The translations under genes were made by a program, and so were the position numbers. Shown piece after piece: positions 36,008-48,293 of a stretch of 64,000 nt of DNA. The notes beneath the pieces were generated by a model. That model was not told where the DNA came from. It was given only the letters and a program-made list of their open reading frames with translations, and did no database searches. Every line of letters begins with the position of its first letter. Position 1 is the stretch's first letter. Origin of the DNA: Monomorium pharaonis. Taxonomy: Eukaryota > Arthropoda > Insecta > Hymenoptera > Formicidae. The stretch is taken from the NCBI RefSeq assembly GCF_013373865.1, contig NC_050473.1, positions 20,809,597 to 20,873,596 on the forward strand, in the 5' to 3' direction.

Positions 36008-37749
36008 TGTTACGTCCAGCCTTATAGGATTTAACTCTTTATTTGGTAGGAAGGATATTTCGGGGAGAACAGGTATGGCAGGGAAGAACGTAACAAAACG
36101 TGTATAATTCCCGTAGGCACACAGATTAAGAGAGGATAAGTGCCTCGGGTCGAACGCACCTTTTATGACTCAAAAATATAGGTCAACGTGCCGATAGGCT
36201 CGCTATAACCCGTTTCGAGTTGTACGTCCGTCGGTCTAAGTTTCGAGTCAACGAATTGAATCGCTTCAACTCGGGATCGGATCAAGTGCAGTCTTTGTTC
36301 GGGATGAGGAGAGGTCGTTATAGATTAAAATAAATGATGAAATTTATGTAACAACAAAGTATTTACTCTAAATTTTTTAAGATGTTATAAGAATATAAAT
36401 AGGCGCTGAAGTCGTGGTTATACAATTTTGTAATAACGGTATAATCGAATTTAAAACGCGAATTTAAATTTAAATAGTGAGTATGTATATAGTTGTACAA
36501 ATATTGTATAAGTATGTGGTGGGCGGAGAAAGAGAAACAAAGAGATTTTTGTTTTTTAATTCTATAGTATTAACGGATGAACGCGGAGCAAAGAAATAAA
36601 CGAAGGGTTTATTAAATGGTTACATGGGGAAAACAGAGATGCTTGAAATCGTAAGAGAATAAAGAATAACGTGGGAGAGAGTGGGGATGAAACATCTTCG
36701 GGTTTTAGAGAACTAATCAGAGAGTACGATAAAAAAAACTGGAGATTCGCATACTGGTTCGTGTAAGTGTGTGGGAAGTTGAAATTCGCACATGGGAGCC
36801 TCAAGTTCGTATGAGTGTGAGGGAATTATTTATAAATAATAGGAGGGTGTCTTAAAGAATTAAAACAGAAGGGAGTGGATGTGTAACGTAAAAACAAAGA
36901 AAGAAATTGTGATAGTGGGATTTACTCATTACTGGTTCTCGAACAAATCTGTCGGAATCAAATAGATTTCTTGATCAGATGGAATCTAACTAACGTTTAT
37001 TTGCGCACTGATTCTACATGATTATTTCACTGCTCTCTAACTACTGGGAAAACTCTCTAAACTCTAAACTCTCTAAAAACGTAACTCTAAAAACTTTAAA
37101 CGTAACTGAACCTAAACGTAACCGAACCTAAACGTAAATGAACTCTTAACGTAACTGAACTGAACTTCTGAACTAAGCTCTCCACGTAACTGACTGCTTA
37201 GTATTATATGTATATATAGAGTCTTACAGGGGAAGGATTTAAATGTAGATGGTTCAAATGTTCTAATTGGTAGGACTCTTTCGGGAATGCGTGGGAACTA
37301 GTTCCTAAAGGTTCCCATTGGATAAGTGGTTATTTGGTTTTGGGGTACTGTTTATTAAGGTTCTCGACTATTGGTCCCACTTTTCCTTGTCTCCGCCTGG
37401 AATTTTCGGATTTAGTAAGGGAGGGGAAGTTGAAAATGTCAAGGCGCTCTTATCTAGAAATTTATGTTTTCCAAGCGCGGATTTAGGGTTAATAGACGCA
37501 TCTGGTTTCAGAAAATCTTTTATGGCTTTCGGGCGTTTTGAGGTAATCTGGTCCTCTTTCGATAAACATTGCGTCCGTAAAAAAATATTATTACCCTTGA
37601 AATCAAATGTGTCCTTGCCCCTTTTGGGTAATCTAACTTCTATCTGGCGCTTATCTGCGGTCGTTAAAAATCTCGAAAATGCTCTTAAACTGTCAAGAGC
37701 CCGGTGGCGCTGCATAAATATTTAACTTTTATTTCAACGGGACTTGACA
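36008..37749 (-). other. Probable LTR-derived region, unresolved
   Basis: tgttacgtccagcc at 36008 resembles the LTR start at 59029. Further right, tgtcggaatc at 36950 and gacttgaca at 37741-37749 could bound an LTR on the minus strand, with TATA-like tatatata near 37209-37217 and aataaacg (minus) near 36996. No matching duplication was found for either. A short tandem (cctaaacgtaact type) lies at 37075-37160. Frames of 115-135 codons on both strands at 37318-37725 match nothing known. Confidence 0.3.
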
Positions 37750-37916
37750 GCCGCCGAATTTTAATGACTTTAGTGTTTGACTCTTTCTGATTATGAAAAC
37801 CGGACACTCTCACGTGGCGCAGAGTTTTTGGGCTCCGCGACCCTTTGACCATTGATAAGCCTCAGAATATTTCTAACTTACTTATTTCTAAAAGATCAGC
37901 GTATGATAAAATTTTT

Positions 37917-39090
37917 GGGAAAGTTTTACATCTCAAGGGTGCCAGCTAATGACATCAATTTGAGCTCGATTGATGCGGGGGCAGATTTCACCTGTTTATT
38001 CCGCTATGCCTTTTGTTTTTAAAAGTTTTATTTGTACAAAAATACAAACAATATAATTTTGAATTAAAAATGGGTAACAATATTTAATAGCAGCATGCCT
38101 AGCCATAGTTTTACTACTATAAATCTTGTTTTTAATCAATTTTTATGCGATATAAAATAAAGTTTAATTATTTTGTTGAATAAATTGTAGCTAGTTCTCA
38201 GCATATCACAACAAATATTAACCATTTTAGAAATAAACAATTTTATTAAATTATAATTTTGATACATTACAATTTTAAAGGTTAGGAAATGTGATTTTGA
38301 TAATCATGCATTACATCATGCGTTACAATGTTTCTTTTTTGTAACTTCACTTTATTTTTTATAATATTATGTTTTTATTATTTATAAATCACTATCTTTT
38401 ACACAATAACACACTACTGTTTATGTTTACGACGCCGTGTTTTGTTAAACTAGAAATGATGTCCAGACTCTTATTATAGGGATTCTAGCCCCGACTAATA
38501 GACGTATATCCGATCTCGCGTTTCTCCCTGGGGATCCGAAAACGTCTAATCTCTAATTTAGTTCAAATTTTGAAAATATGTTTTTATTAGAGAAAAACAC
38601 GCAAGAAGAATTTTTTGCTACTCAAAATTTTTTTTTATGTCAGTAAGTAGGAAATCTATAATTTTTTAATCTTAATTATTGATGTAGAAAGAATTAAATT
38701 GTACAATCACTATTTCCTATCTTAATTTTCAAAATATACATATTTTATATCACTTAATAATACATGAAATGAATCTCTTTTTACTCTATATCGCCACAAA
38801 TATTCATACAAGAAGTACACTTAACTAATATACTCAAAACGTCCGTAGAATATCCTATGATATACCTCATGTATATTTATCACTTATTTCCAAAATATCC
38901 GCGTAATATTGAAAGTGAATCATGTCAACGCTATCTGTGATCTGTAACGTTACGCATTTTCGTCTGCCGTGTGAACGCAGACACGTGGTAAAGTGCAGGG
39001 TGTGAACGTGCGAACACGAACTCACGGACAACGTGGTTTTCTCAGGAATTACGCCCAGATAACTCTGGTATGCACATAAGATATAATATA
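37917..39090. other. Dispersed repeat and AT-rich spacer
   Basis: 37917-38018 is the inverse of 27409-27522. aatgatgtccagactcttat near 38455 is the inverse of 25712-25735. The rest is AT-rich. At 38935-39060 there is a more GC-balanced stretch (cacgtggtaaagtgcagggt) with no recognisable identity. Confidence 0.45.
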
Positions 39091-39189
39091 CCCAGTGAAC
39101 ACAGTAATATAGTAGCAGTGTAACAGCAATGTAACCGAATATAACAGGTTACGTTACTCTGAAATTACACGTAACTTACATGTAAGTTA

Positions 39190-39931
39190 TGTTGTGAGCG
39201 AAACACTCACAACCAATAAATACATATTATAAAATAAAGGAAATAAAATATTAAAATAATAAGATAGCTCGCCGAGGAAGGCTCGCTATCATAAGGTGTC
39301 AGGTGACACATGCCTCGTGCGCTGCCGGCCGGTCATCGCACTGGGCAACGCACCAGCCACCTTAACGAAGTAGCGAAGCCAGCTTAGCAACAATCATGCC
39401 ACCGGAAATGCATACCTGCATTTTGGCAATTGTTGCTAAACTCGCAAATATTTCCCGCGCGCCGGATGCGCGCGGGAATGACCATATATGGTCATACGGA
39501 GGGCCCGATGCCCCCACTAATAATTAAATCCGCGACACTATTTAAGCCGCTGCCGAACAGCGGCCAGCGGGATCAGTAAAAAGTAATCAAGCCGATACGT
39601 ACGGCCCGCACAAGTGAATTAAGAGTCGGGACTTAGCCGCTAGCAAGTCTCTAGCGAGCAGCGAGACGACGCGTTAACTCCGAGTCACGCGCCGTATCTA
39701 ATCTGTGTAACACGACGCGGCACCTTCGCCGACCGCAACCAGTGTACAACATTAGAAATAAATCTTATATCAGTTTAAATTAAATCAGTGAGTGAGTGAT
39801 TTGAGGACCCTGCCTACAAAACCGCCACTTTCCGCGAGTTCTAACTCCTTGGGCAGCAACGAATCCCAAAAAATCTTTTGTCGCACCGCAAGGTACGGCA
39901 AAAATATTTTGTTGAACCACAAGGCGCAACA
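39190..39931. repeat. Solo LTR (742 bp), TSD GTTA
   Basis: Same family as 24565-25309: tgttgtgagcg to ggcgcaaca, flanked by GTTA at 39186-39189 and 39932-39935. The cgcgccggatgcgcgcggga hairpin and the TATA-like ctatttaag are kept. Confidence 0.88.
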
Positions 39932-40137
39932 GTTACAATTTCCGACTCAGCAATATAACAAGTTATAATTACATGTTATCTAACCGTCACACAACAGTTA
40001 CAAAGAAAAATAAAATAAAATAAAAATTTCATTTTTTTGAAATTATTTTTATCAACAGTACATACTAAATTTAGGATAAATTTTTATTAATTAATTAAAT
40101 TTAAATTATGTTATTTTTTATTTTATTCTTACTTGCC

Positions 40138-40203
40138 GCTGCTAGGTTTGAACCCGGGACCTTAGAATGATGAACCTTGTACTCTACCTGCTACGCCAAT
40201 TTG
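40138..40203 (-). pseudogene. tRNA-like sequence (A and B boxes)
   Basis: Minus strand: tggcgtagcaggtagagt matches an A box and D arm, and gtcccgggttcaaacctagc matches a T arm with B box, spaced as in a tRNA. The middle (caaggttcatcattctaagg) does not give a clean anticodon stem, and the acceptor ends do not pair clearly. It lies inside a DNA element. I read it as a tRNA pseudogene or a tRNA-derived SINE head. Confidence 0.45.
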
Positions 40204-40922
40204 ACTCATCGATATACGGGTATCGATATACATCGGGTACTTGTTATTGTCTACATATACCTATATGTTATAAACTGACGCAATTATATTATTTTTTATA
40301 AAAGCAATTAAATTTTGCAAAACATATTAAAAATAAATAGCATTAATTTATTTACTTATTAATTTCATTGTTAAATTTATCTTTTTTCATAACCTTAATA
40401 ATTTGATGGAAATTGCGATCTATTTAGTACTAATCTTTGAAGCGTTCAAATGATTAATTAGATGGTTAACTATATAGATCATAATTCTAAGAAAAATTGA
40501 ATAGTATACATTTATTATTCTGTTTTTGTTCAGCACATGATGAATTTAGATTTTGTACATTTTTTGTGCGCAGTAATTGTAGACAAACCGATATTTTTAA
40601 AAACATTATCTTTATAATAATTTTTTTATTATCAAATAGATCTGTCATTCAGGATGTTATAATGTTGTCTGATTTCTGAGTCAACTACGACGCATCGTTC
40701 TGTAATAACATTGATACGAACGTGTTATGTTAAGATTATACAATTTTTGTTGAATAACTGTAACGCCAAAACGATGTATAACAGCTATATCATTTGCGTA
40801 TAACAAATATTACGTAACAGGTTATTTCCATGTCATATAGCACCTACATATCACAAGAATAACAATGTTAAATTACATGTAACTTCCATGTTACATTGCC
40901 GCTATAAAATGTGTTCACTGGG

Positions 40923-40933
40923 TAGTAACGTAA

Positions 40934-40973
<40 letters not shown>

Positions 40974-41476
40974 TAGGTTATAACCTACAATTATCTGAGC
41001 ATAATTTCCCAACGCACCCCAGCGTATTCAACAAATATTACACTTCATTTCTCGTGATAGCTTCCTGATGTGTGAAATGATTAATTCCTCTTCTTTTTTC
41101 TTCTTGATAATTCCGTATGTTTAATTCCTTGTTCCTTATTTCTCTCATTATGCATGAATATAATGCGAACATACTGTAGACATATTGTGAATACACTGAA
41201 GATATACTTTAGATATACGTATAACATTCTTGAGATATATTCGGTATATTTTCACAAACTGCCAGCGAAATTCTATGGGATAAGGCAATGCGGACATAGT
41301 ACATTATGAGTATATACTCGGCATATCACAGATGTATCTCCAATATTATACGAATATTACAATATACTTTCGCAATACCCCACTATCGTTCTCATAATCT
41401 ACATGTGCTGTCTGAGTTGACAGTTTTGCGCACGCGCAAAAGTCGCTCCCGCTACCGCGCGCCCGGCGCGTGTCTA
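40923..41476. other. Spacer with (AT)n
   Basis: Holds an (ta)n tract at about 40939-40970, AT-rich DNA, and at 41415-41470 a GC-rich block (gcgcacgcgcaaaagtcgct) shared with 15826-15875. No gene. Confidence 0.5.
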
Positions 41477-42076
41477 TAGAGTTCCTATAAGAAGAGTTGT
41501 GTCAATACCGCTCTCAATTGTGATTGGCTCCGCCATTTTCCGTTAAACTTCCGGTAGTTTCAGCCATTTTCAGCACAATTTGGCAATCTTGGTATCATCA
41601 ATGCATTAACATCGGTATTCTGTGTATCCATATATAAAGCAAAGTGTTTATATTGAAGGTATTTTAATTATATTAATAAAATTATAATATAATTGTAAAT
41701 AAAATAAATGTGATTGAAAATGTTGTGGAATAAAAGAAGGTTATATTTGTAAATGTAATCTCAAAAATGCTAAAGTCTTTCAGCATTTTTGAGATTACAT
41801 TTACAAATATAACCTTCTTTTATTCCACAACATTTTCAATCACATTTATTTTATTTACAATTATATTATAATTTTATTAATATAATTAAAATACCTTCAA
41901 TATAAACACTTTGCTTTATATATGGATACACAGAATACCGATGTTAATGCATTGATGATACCAAGATTGCCAAATTGTGCTGAAAATGGCTGAAACTACC
42001 GGAAGTTTAACGGAAAATGGCGGAGCCAATCACAATTGAGAGCGGTATTGGCACAACTCTCCTTATAAGAACTCTA
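41477..42076. repeat. 600-bp near-perfect palindrome
   Basis: The arms 41477-41771 and 41782-42076 (295 bp each) are inverse copies around a 10-bp loop. Position sums agree end to end (41477+42076 = 41771+41782), so there are no net indels between the arms. I see only a few mismatches, such as gtgtcaata versus gtgccaata and ttcctata versus ttcttata. cta on both flanks may be a 3-bp duplication. No coding frame. Near-identical arms imply recent origin or correction between arms. Confidence 0.92.
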
Positions 42077-42329
42077 CTAATCATGTGCCACGCTTGCGCA
42101 CAACAACGCAGGTACATGATTTTCATTACGTCTGTCTCTCTTTGATTTCACCCACTCCTCCTATGCGTCCGACGTTAGCAATACGTGTTATCACATATAT
42201 GGCAAAAATACGGTGCGTACTTCGTTGATGGTAAATTACGACGTATTCCAATAAAACAGTTACGTGATATCCACGTGAAATCTACGTGATTGACATGGAT
42301 TACGTGGATACAGATTTTTCCACAAATTA
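42077..42329. other. Spacer before the mariner copy
   Basis: No gene or element recognised apart from short ccacgtga / tcacgtgg type words near 42265-42300. Confidence 0.5.
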
Positions 42330-42388
42330 TTAGGTGTACAACTTTGCTTCCGCCGTTTTCCAATAGATGGCTGTAGCGGTAAGTGGTC

Positions 42389-42665
42389 TGTGGCGGCACC
42401 TAATCAGCAGACGTCCCAGTAGTACGCGCGCTCGTCGCGCTCCGATATATCGCGCTTTGGGGACTCACCCTAAGGCAGTCGTCGTGTTCTAGCTTAGCTG
42501 TTTTTTCCTTCCCTGTTCGACGAGTCGTGTAGACGAGTTTATAAGAATATATACGTATTTCATATCTTATCTATAAGTTGAAGCCGAGTTGATTATTCAC
42601 GTCCTCCCCTTTTACAGCCGGGAACACTCTACCGTGTGTAGGCCAATATAGGCAGAGGCCCTACA
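42389..42665 (+). repeat. 5' LTR of gypsy 2
   Basis: 277 bp, tgtggcggcac to gccctaca. Followed at once by gaggtgacccttctctac, where the primer site should be; the primer tRNA was not identified. Confidence 0.85.
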
Positions 42666-42992
42666 GAGGTGACCCTTCTCTACGCGAGCGAACAGCTTCG
42701 ACCATTTGTTTTGCGCGAGAAGAACGCCTTGTCGTGCGATAAACCGGCGACCGTCGATCACGCGGCTTACGAGTGAGAGCCCGGCATCCTAATCCACGTG
42801 GCATCATCAGTACCAATGCCGGCGTGCAGACCCGATCGTCGACTTATCGGACGGCACGTTTGGACAAGTACCGGAAGAAAGCCACGCCGCACCATTTTCG
42901 TATTCATCGGGGACGTACCGCGTGGCCGTAATATAGAAGAAACTCTCTAGCCGACGAGTGCGCCACGTTCTCAGAGTCTATCAAGCTCGTCA

Positions 42993-43911
42993 GTGTCGGA
43001 CCGCGCTTTCTCGAACATGTCGCTTCCACGCACGCCGATCAAGGAACCGGAAGGCGCCGGACAGGCACCGCCGGTCATCGCAGAGCCCCTGCAAAATGTC
43101 CCGCAAGCTTCAGTCGACGCGATTTCGCGCCTTCCACCGTTCTCCAGGGCGGACCTGCGATGCTGGTTCGCGCTGATAGAAATGGCTTTCGAGCTCGAAC
43201 GAATAACCAGCGACGACAGGAAATCCAAAAAACTCGCCATGAACCTGGACTCAACCGTCACGCCGCTGGTAAGAGATTTGATTATGCACCCGCCCTGCGT
43301 GGACAAGTACAAGACCTTGAAAGCAAGAGTGCTCGGCGCTTGCTGCGACTCCGCTGAGGAGACTTCTTCGGGGATTGAGCCTTGGTGACGACAAACCCTC
43401 TAACCTACTTTCGCGAATGAGAAGCTTGGCAAGTGAGCCCATTGACACGCGGATGTTACGCGAGTTATTTCTCGACAGGTTACCCGAGAATGTCCAGGAT
43501 ATCCTAGCTTGTAACGATACGGTGGATCTTAGCAAACTCGCGACGCAGGCGGACCGCATCATGGCTCGGAAAGGGCTACACGTTTCCGCTATCGAGCGAA
43601 GGACCACGCAGTCGGACGTTGGACCCGCCGCCGGACGTAGCTCTGAAAAGACCAGAGACTCGTTGGTTGCGGAAGTCGCGGAGCTGCGACGTCTCGTCGA
43701 AGAACTCAGCACCTCAGACAAGCGTAGCCACTCCCGCAACAGCTCACCGCAGCATCGACGTTTACGATCCCGGACCCGTACGCCGCCGGAAAGGAGGAAC
43801 AAGGACCGGATCTGTTTCTACTATCAAAGGTTTGCTCATGACGCAAAGAATTGCACACCGCCATGCGAGTTCGTCAAGAAATCGGAAAACGCCAGCGACA
43901 GTCGCCAGTAG
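42993..43911 (+). pseudogene. gag: gypsy 2 gag, one frameshift
   Basis: Frame 1 at 42993-43388 (RLPPFSRADLRCWFALIEMA, capsid-like), frame 2 from 43375 to 43911 (FLDRLPENVQDILACNDTVD). The pieces meet at about 43365-43380 with a frame change. The C-terminal finger reads CFYYQRFAHDAKNC...C, a non-canonical zinc knuckle with Tyr where the usual His/Cys would be. A coiled coil (VAEVAELRRLVEEL) and Arg/Ser-rich stretch precede it. Confidence 0.75.
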
Positions 43912-46754
43912 AGGCGCTGGGCGATAACGTCAAGCATGAAAATCGCCTCTTTGTCGCTGACAGGGTCGACGGCACACGATTCCTCGTTGACACGGGCGCG
44001 GGCGTCTCAGTACTTCCCCGCACGGCATGCAAGGGCAGAGCGCGACTAACGAAGTTCGTGTTGTACGCTGCAAATACAACCACGATACCGACATTCGGCA
44101 CCATTACTCGGCTGGTCGATCTCGGCCTGCGCCGCAAGTTCCAGTGGCAGTTCTACGTTGCGGACGTCGGGCGGCCCATCATCGAAGCCGACTTTCTGCG
44201 GCATTTCAACCTGTTAGTAATCCTGAACACGCAAAGGCTATTGGACAACTCGATGCAGCTCGCCGTCCCCGGAAAAGTGAGCAAAGTTGCAGCACCAACA
44301 CTCTCGACGGTAAGCGTTTACCTCAAGTACCACGAGCTCCTCCGGGAGTTTATCGACATTACCAAGCCAATGCCGAGGAAGGTGGGCAAACACGAAGTAT
44401 ACCACCATATTGAGACACGCGGCCCCCTCCCCCCCCCCGTAGTTGAGCGGGCCAGAAGGTTGACGCCTGAAAAACTCAGGGCCGCCAAAGCGGAATTCGA
44501 ACGCATGCTCGAACAAGGCATCTGCCGGCCATCTTCCAGCCAGTGGGCTAGTCCTCTGCACCTTGTAGCCAAAAAGACCGGGGAATATCGGGGATGCGGA
44601 GACTACCGACGCCTCAACGGAATCACGACTCCGGACCGTTACCCACTTCCACATCTGCACAATTTTACACACCGCCTCCGCGGCTGCACCGTGTTCTCAA
44701 AGATCGATCTAACACGCACGTTTTACCAGGTTCCCGTAGCGCCGCAAGACAGACCTAAAACTGCAGTCATCACCCCGTTTGGCTTATTCGAATTCGACGT
44801 AATGACTTTTGGCTTGCGCAACGCGGCACAAACGTTTCAGCGGCTGATGGACACGGTGTTCCGCGGCTGTATGGACTTTTGTTTCGGCTATATGGACAAT
44901 GTGTTGATAGCGTCGGAAGACGAAGCCCAGCATCGGCAACACCTACGCACAGCATTCGAGCGTTTACGCGAGTACGGCTTATCTTTTTACCGCCGTTTCA
45001 CGAAAAACGCAGCGCACGCACAGGTATCCCTCGACGCACTGCTCGCGGGCGCCAAGAAACGCGATAGACGTCCCATCACCTGGATGCCCGAAACCGAGAA
45101 GACCTTCGAGGAAACCAAGCAGCGGCTAGCCGAAGCAGCCTTGTTAGCACATCCCGCAGAAGGAGCCTCGCTGATCCTCCGCACCGACGCTTCAGAATCA
45201 GCTATCGGAGCCGTGTTAGAGCAGCGCACACCCAGCGGGGTAGAACCACTAGAATTCTTTTCCAGGAAGAACCACCACAGACACGCTACAGTACGTATGA
45301 TCGAGAGCTACAAGCTATATACAGCGCTCTGAAGTTTTTCAGACATTTAGTCGAAGGGCGCGAATTATTGATACTAACCGGCCACAAGCCCCTTGTTTTT
45401 GCATTCCGACAGCAAGGCTTCTCCAAGGCAGCAAGGGCAGCTCGACCTGATAGGCCAGTTTACCACCAACATCCAGCACATTGCAGGCCACAACAACTTA
45501 GTGCCCGATGCCCTTTCACGCATACAAGTTATTGACATGCCTGTCATCGTTAGCACCCAAGAGCTAGCCGAAACCCAAGCCACGGATAAAAAACTTCAAA
45601 ACATCTTGCGTTCCCGCTCAACATCGCTCCAGCTAAAGGGGCTCTGCATTGACAACTCCAACGCCGTTGTTAACTGCGACGTAACAGACGCCGACGTACG
45701 ACCGTACATCCCTCAGCAGCTACGAAGATGTGTATTCGACACAACGCACGGACTCTCTTATCCTAGCGGCCGCGCTACCAGGTGCTTAATAGCGAAACAT
45801 TTTGTCTGGCCTTCTATGAACAAGGACATCACAGAGTGGGCAAGCACCTGTTTGCACTGCCAAAGAAGCAAGGTGAATAGGCACAACCAACATGTACCGC
45901 AACACATGTCAATCCCAGACACCAGATTTCATCAAGTGCACATTGACATAGTGGGGCCACTTCCGGAGTCGCAAGGATTCAGGTACTGCCTCACAATGAT
46001 CGATCGCTTTACCAGATGGTCTGAAGCCACACCCATTCCGGACACCACCGCGGAGACGATCGTTGCAGTTTTTCACCAGACCTAGATCGCACGCTTCGGC
46101 GCACCAGCTATAATCACATCTGATCGTGGAGCGCAATTCGAATCCCGGATATTCAACGCCATGAGTCAGCTAATTGGCAGCAGCAGGACGCGAACTACAG
46201 CGTACCACCCGGCGTCAAACGGGATGGTAAAGAGGTGGCATCGGTCATTGAAAGCGGCAATCATGTGCCACGACACGGCAGATTGGGTCAACATCCTTCC
46301 AACAGTCCTCCTCGGTCTGCGTACAAGCTACAAGAACGACATAAAGGCCAGCGCCGCCGAACTCGTATACGGAACGACCCTCAGAATTCCAGGCGAATTC
46401 TTCGTAGAAGATCTGCAACTTTTCAAGGAACAGCTGCACGAGCAAATGCGGAGAGTGAGATCAACACCCGCGCACCATTCTAGAAATTTACCTTTCGCGC
46501 ACGCAACCTTGTACTCCTGTTCCTACGTTTTCATACGAGTGGAAGCCGTCCGACGCCCACTGGAACACCCATACGAGGGCCCTTATGAGGTGCTGGAGAG
46601 GAGATCGGATCGAGTATTCCTGGTCAACATCCGCGGAATTCCCACTACGATATCAACAGAAAGGCTTAAGCCGGCCTTCTTCGAGGCCCACGCACAGCGC
46701 GAGGACGTTCCTTTGCTTACAAGCCCACGACAGACCAGAGCGGAGATCGTTTAA
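43851..46754 (+). pseudogene. pol: gypsy 2 pol (protease-RT-RNase H-integrase), inactive
   Basis: Open stretch 43851-45332: protease FLVDTGAGVSVLP; RT EYRGCGDYRRLN and the catalytic box as YMDN rather than YxDD; RNase H LRTDASESAIGAVL. Between LREYGLS and FYRRFTKNAA about 55 residues normal for RT are absent in frame. After a frame change 45393-46085 continues (HIAGHNNLVPDALSR; finger H..H..CLHCQRS; HIDIVGPLP) to TAG at 46083. Then 46161-46754 gives the rest of the integrase: TSDRGAQFES just before it and NGMVKRWHRSLK, where the catalytic Glu is Lys. Three independent lesions make it dead. Confidence 0.88.
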
Positions 46755-46903
46755 CAGAGTACCGAACAGCAGCCACCAGCGGCACTTCAAACGACCCAGC
46801 TGATGACCGCAGGTCCAGCTATCAGAATGTACCCCGGCCGTAAAACAGTCCGTTTCGCCCCAGAAGCCAACTCAAGATCACCAAGTCGCTCGGGGGGGAG
46901 CCC

Positions 46904-47181
46904 TTTGGCGGCACCCAATCAATAGACGCCCCAGTAGTACGCGCGCTCGTTGCGCCCCGATATATCGCGCCTTGGAAACTCACCCTAAGGCAGTCGTCGT
47001 GTTCTAGCTTAGCTGTTTTTTCCTTCCCTGTTCGACGAATCGTGTAGACGAGTTTATAAGAATATATACATATTTCATATCTTATCTATAAGTCGAAGCC
47101 GAGTTGGTTATTCACGTCTTTCCCTTTTACAGCCAGGAACACTCTACCCGTATGTAGGCCGATATAGGCAGAGGCCCTACA
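46904..47181 (+). repeat. 3' LTR of gypsy 2
   Basis: 278 bp, starts tttggcggcac (second base changed from G) and ends gccctaca. Differs from the 5' LTR by scattered, mostly transition changes. Confidence 0.85.
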
Positions 47182-47296
47182 GGTTGAAATAAATAGATCG
47201 TAGACATCATACAATAAGCTTAGGCATTTGTAAACATAACGCCATCGAAATATTAGTCGATTTGTGTCTGCATCATAAAGTTATTCTCGATTGAAA

Positions 47297-48218
47297 ATGT
47301 CAGCTTACGAGCCAAATTCTTGTCATTTGCGGGAGGTTTTTATTTTGTGCTTCAATATGAAGAAATCTGCGGCTGAGGCTCATCGAATGCTTTCAAATAC
47401 GGTGAAGCCGCTATTAGTGAAAAAACATGCCGAGAGTGGTTTTAACGCTTCAAGAACGGTGATTTTGACGTCGAAGACCGGCATGGCGGTGATTTTCGAA
47501 GAGAGACGGTTTTCGAAGATGCAGAATTGGAGGCATTACTTGATCAAGACTCGTGTCAACACAAGAAGAATTAAAGGATCATTGGGAGTGACTCAACAAA
47601 CCATTTCAAAACGCCTGAAAGTCATGGGAATGTTTCAGAAGCAAGGAAATTGAGTGCCGTACGAGTTGAAGCCGAGAGATGTTGAACGGCGTTTTTTGCT
47701 TGTGAACAGCTGCTTATGTAACGGCCAAACCGAATATTCACGGCTCCAAGGTCATGCTCTGTATTTGGTGGGACCAGCTCGGCGTAGCGTACAAGCTACT
47801 AAAACCTACTGAAACAATCACAGGCGATTGATATCGAAAGCAATTGATGCGTTTGAGCCGATCACTGTAAGACAAACGGCCGCAATACAACGATAGACAC
47901 GATAAAGTGATTTTGCAGTATGACAATGCTCGACCCCATGTCGCAAAGCCCGTCAAAACATACTTGGAAACGTTGAAATGGGAACTCCTACCCCACACGC
48001 CGTATTCTCCGGACATGGCTCCCTCTGACTATCACTTGTTTCGATCAATGCCACACGGCCTGGCTGACCAGCACTTCCGTTCTAATGAAAAAGTGAAAAA
48101 TTGGATCGATTCGTGGATCGTCTCAAAAGATGACCAGTTTTTTCGACGCGGGATTCGTATGCTGCCAGAACGATGGGAGAAAGTAGTGGCCAGCGATGGA
48201 CAATACTTTGAATCGTAA
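47297..48218 (+). pseudogene. mariner transposase, broken
   Basis: N-terminal part (47297-47653) has helix-turn-helix-like strings (FNMKKSAAEAHRML, GVTQQTISKRLKVMG) and ends at a stop. The middle is in other frames, with the first catalytic Asp in CIWWDQLG near 47760-47783. The C-terminal part 47907-48218 has YDNARPHVA (second Asp) and YSPDMAPSDYHLF (third Asp, DD34D), ending ERWEKVVASDGQYFES. The spacing and end match mauritiana-type mariners. A stretch around 47655-47740 is partly deleted or frameshifted, so no active transposase. Confidence 0.88.
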
Positions 48219-48293
48219 ATATATAACCAATTTTTCACAATAAAGCCTCAAATTTCGAAAAAAAACGGCGGAAGCAAAGTTGTACACCTAATA

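Larger units (their letters stand above)
39091..40922. mobile_element. TA-flanked DNA element split by a solo LTR
   Basis: Ends cccagtgaacac and gtgttcactggg, flanked by TA on both sides. The arms share gttac/gtaac words (acatgtaactt). A solo LTR (39190-39931) with GTTA duplication interrupts the left arm. Without it the element is about 1.09 kb. A tRNA-like block lies at 40140-40203. No transposase frame. Confidence 0.75.
42389..47181 (+). mobile_element. Ty3/gypsy LTR retrotransposon 2, decayed
   Basis: LTRs at 42389-42665 and 46904-47181 with flanks GGTC (42385-42388) and GGTT (47182-47185), a 4-bp duplication with one transition. A purine tract ggggggagccc precedes the 3' LTR at about 46891-46903. 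Coding order is gag, protease, RT, RNase H, integrase. Both LTRs keep tatatcgcgc and ttataagaatata, so the LTR promoter is likely near 42540. The LTRs differ at many sites. Confidence 0.88.
42330..48291 (+). mobile_element. mariner element split by a gypsy element
   Basis: TIRs ttaggtgtacaactttgctt (42330) and aagcaaagttgtacacctaa (to 48291), flanked by TA at 42328-42329 and 48292-48293. The gypsy element 2 entered between the left TIR region and the transposase start. Mariner sequence proper is 42330-42388 and 47182-48291, about 1.17 kb, slightly shorter than a full copy. Confidence 0.92.

Noticed and set aside
37075..37160. Telomere-like CCTAA words
   Set aside because: Units read cctaaacgtaact with varying length, not the insect TTAGG pentamer, and there is no extended array.
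37318..37725. 135-codon frame with matching 115-codon frame on the other strand
   Set aside because: No family resemblance, possible LTR sequence, and open on both strands; not called as a gene.
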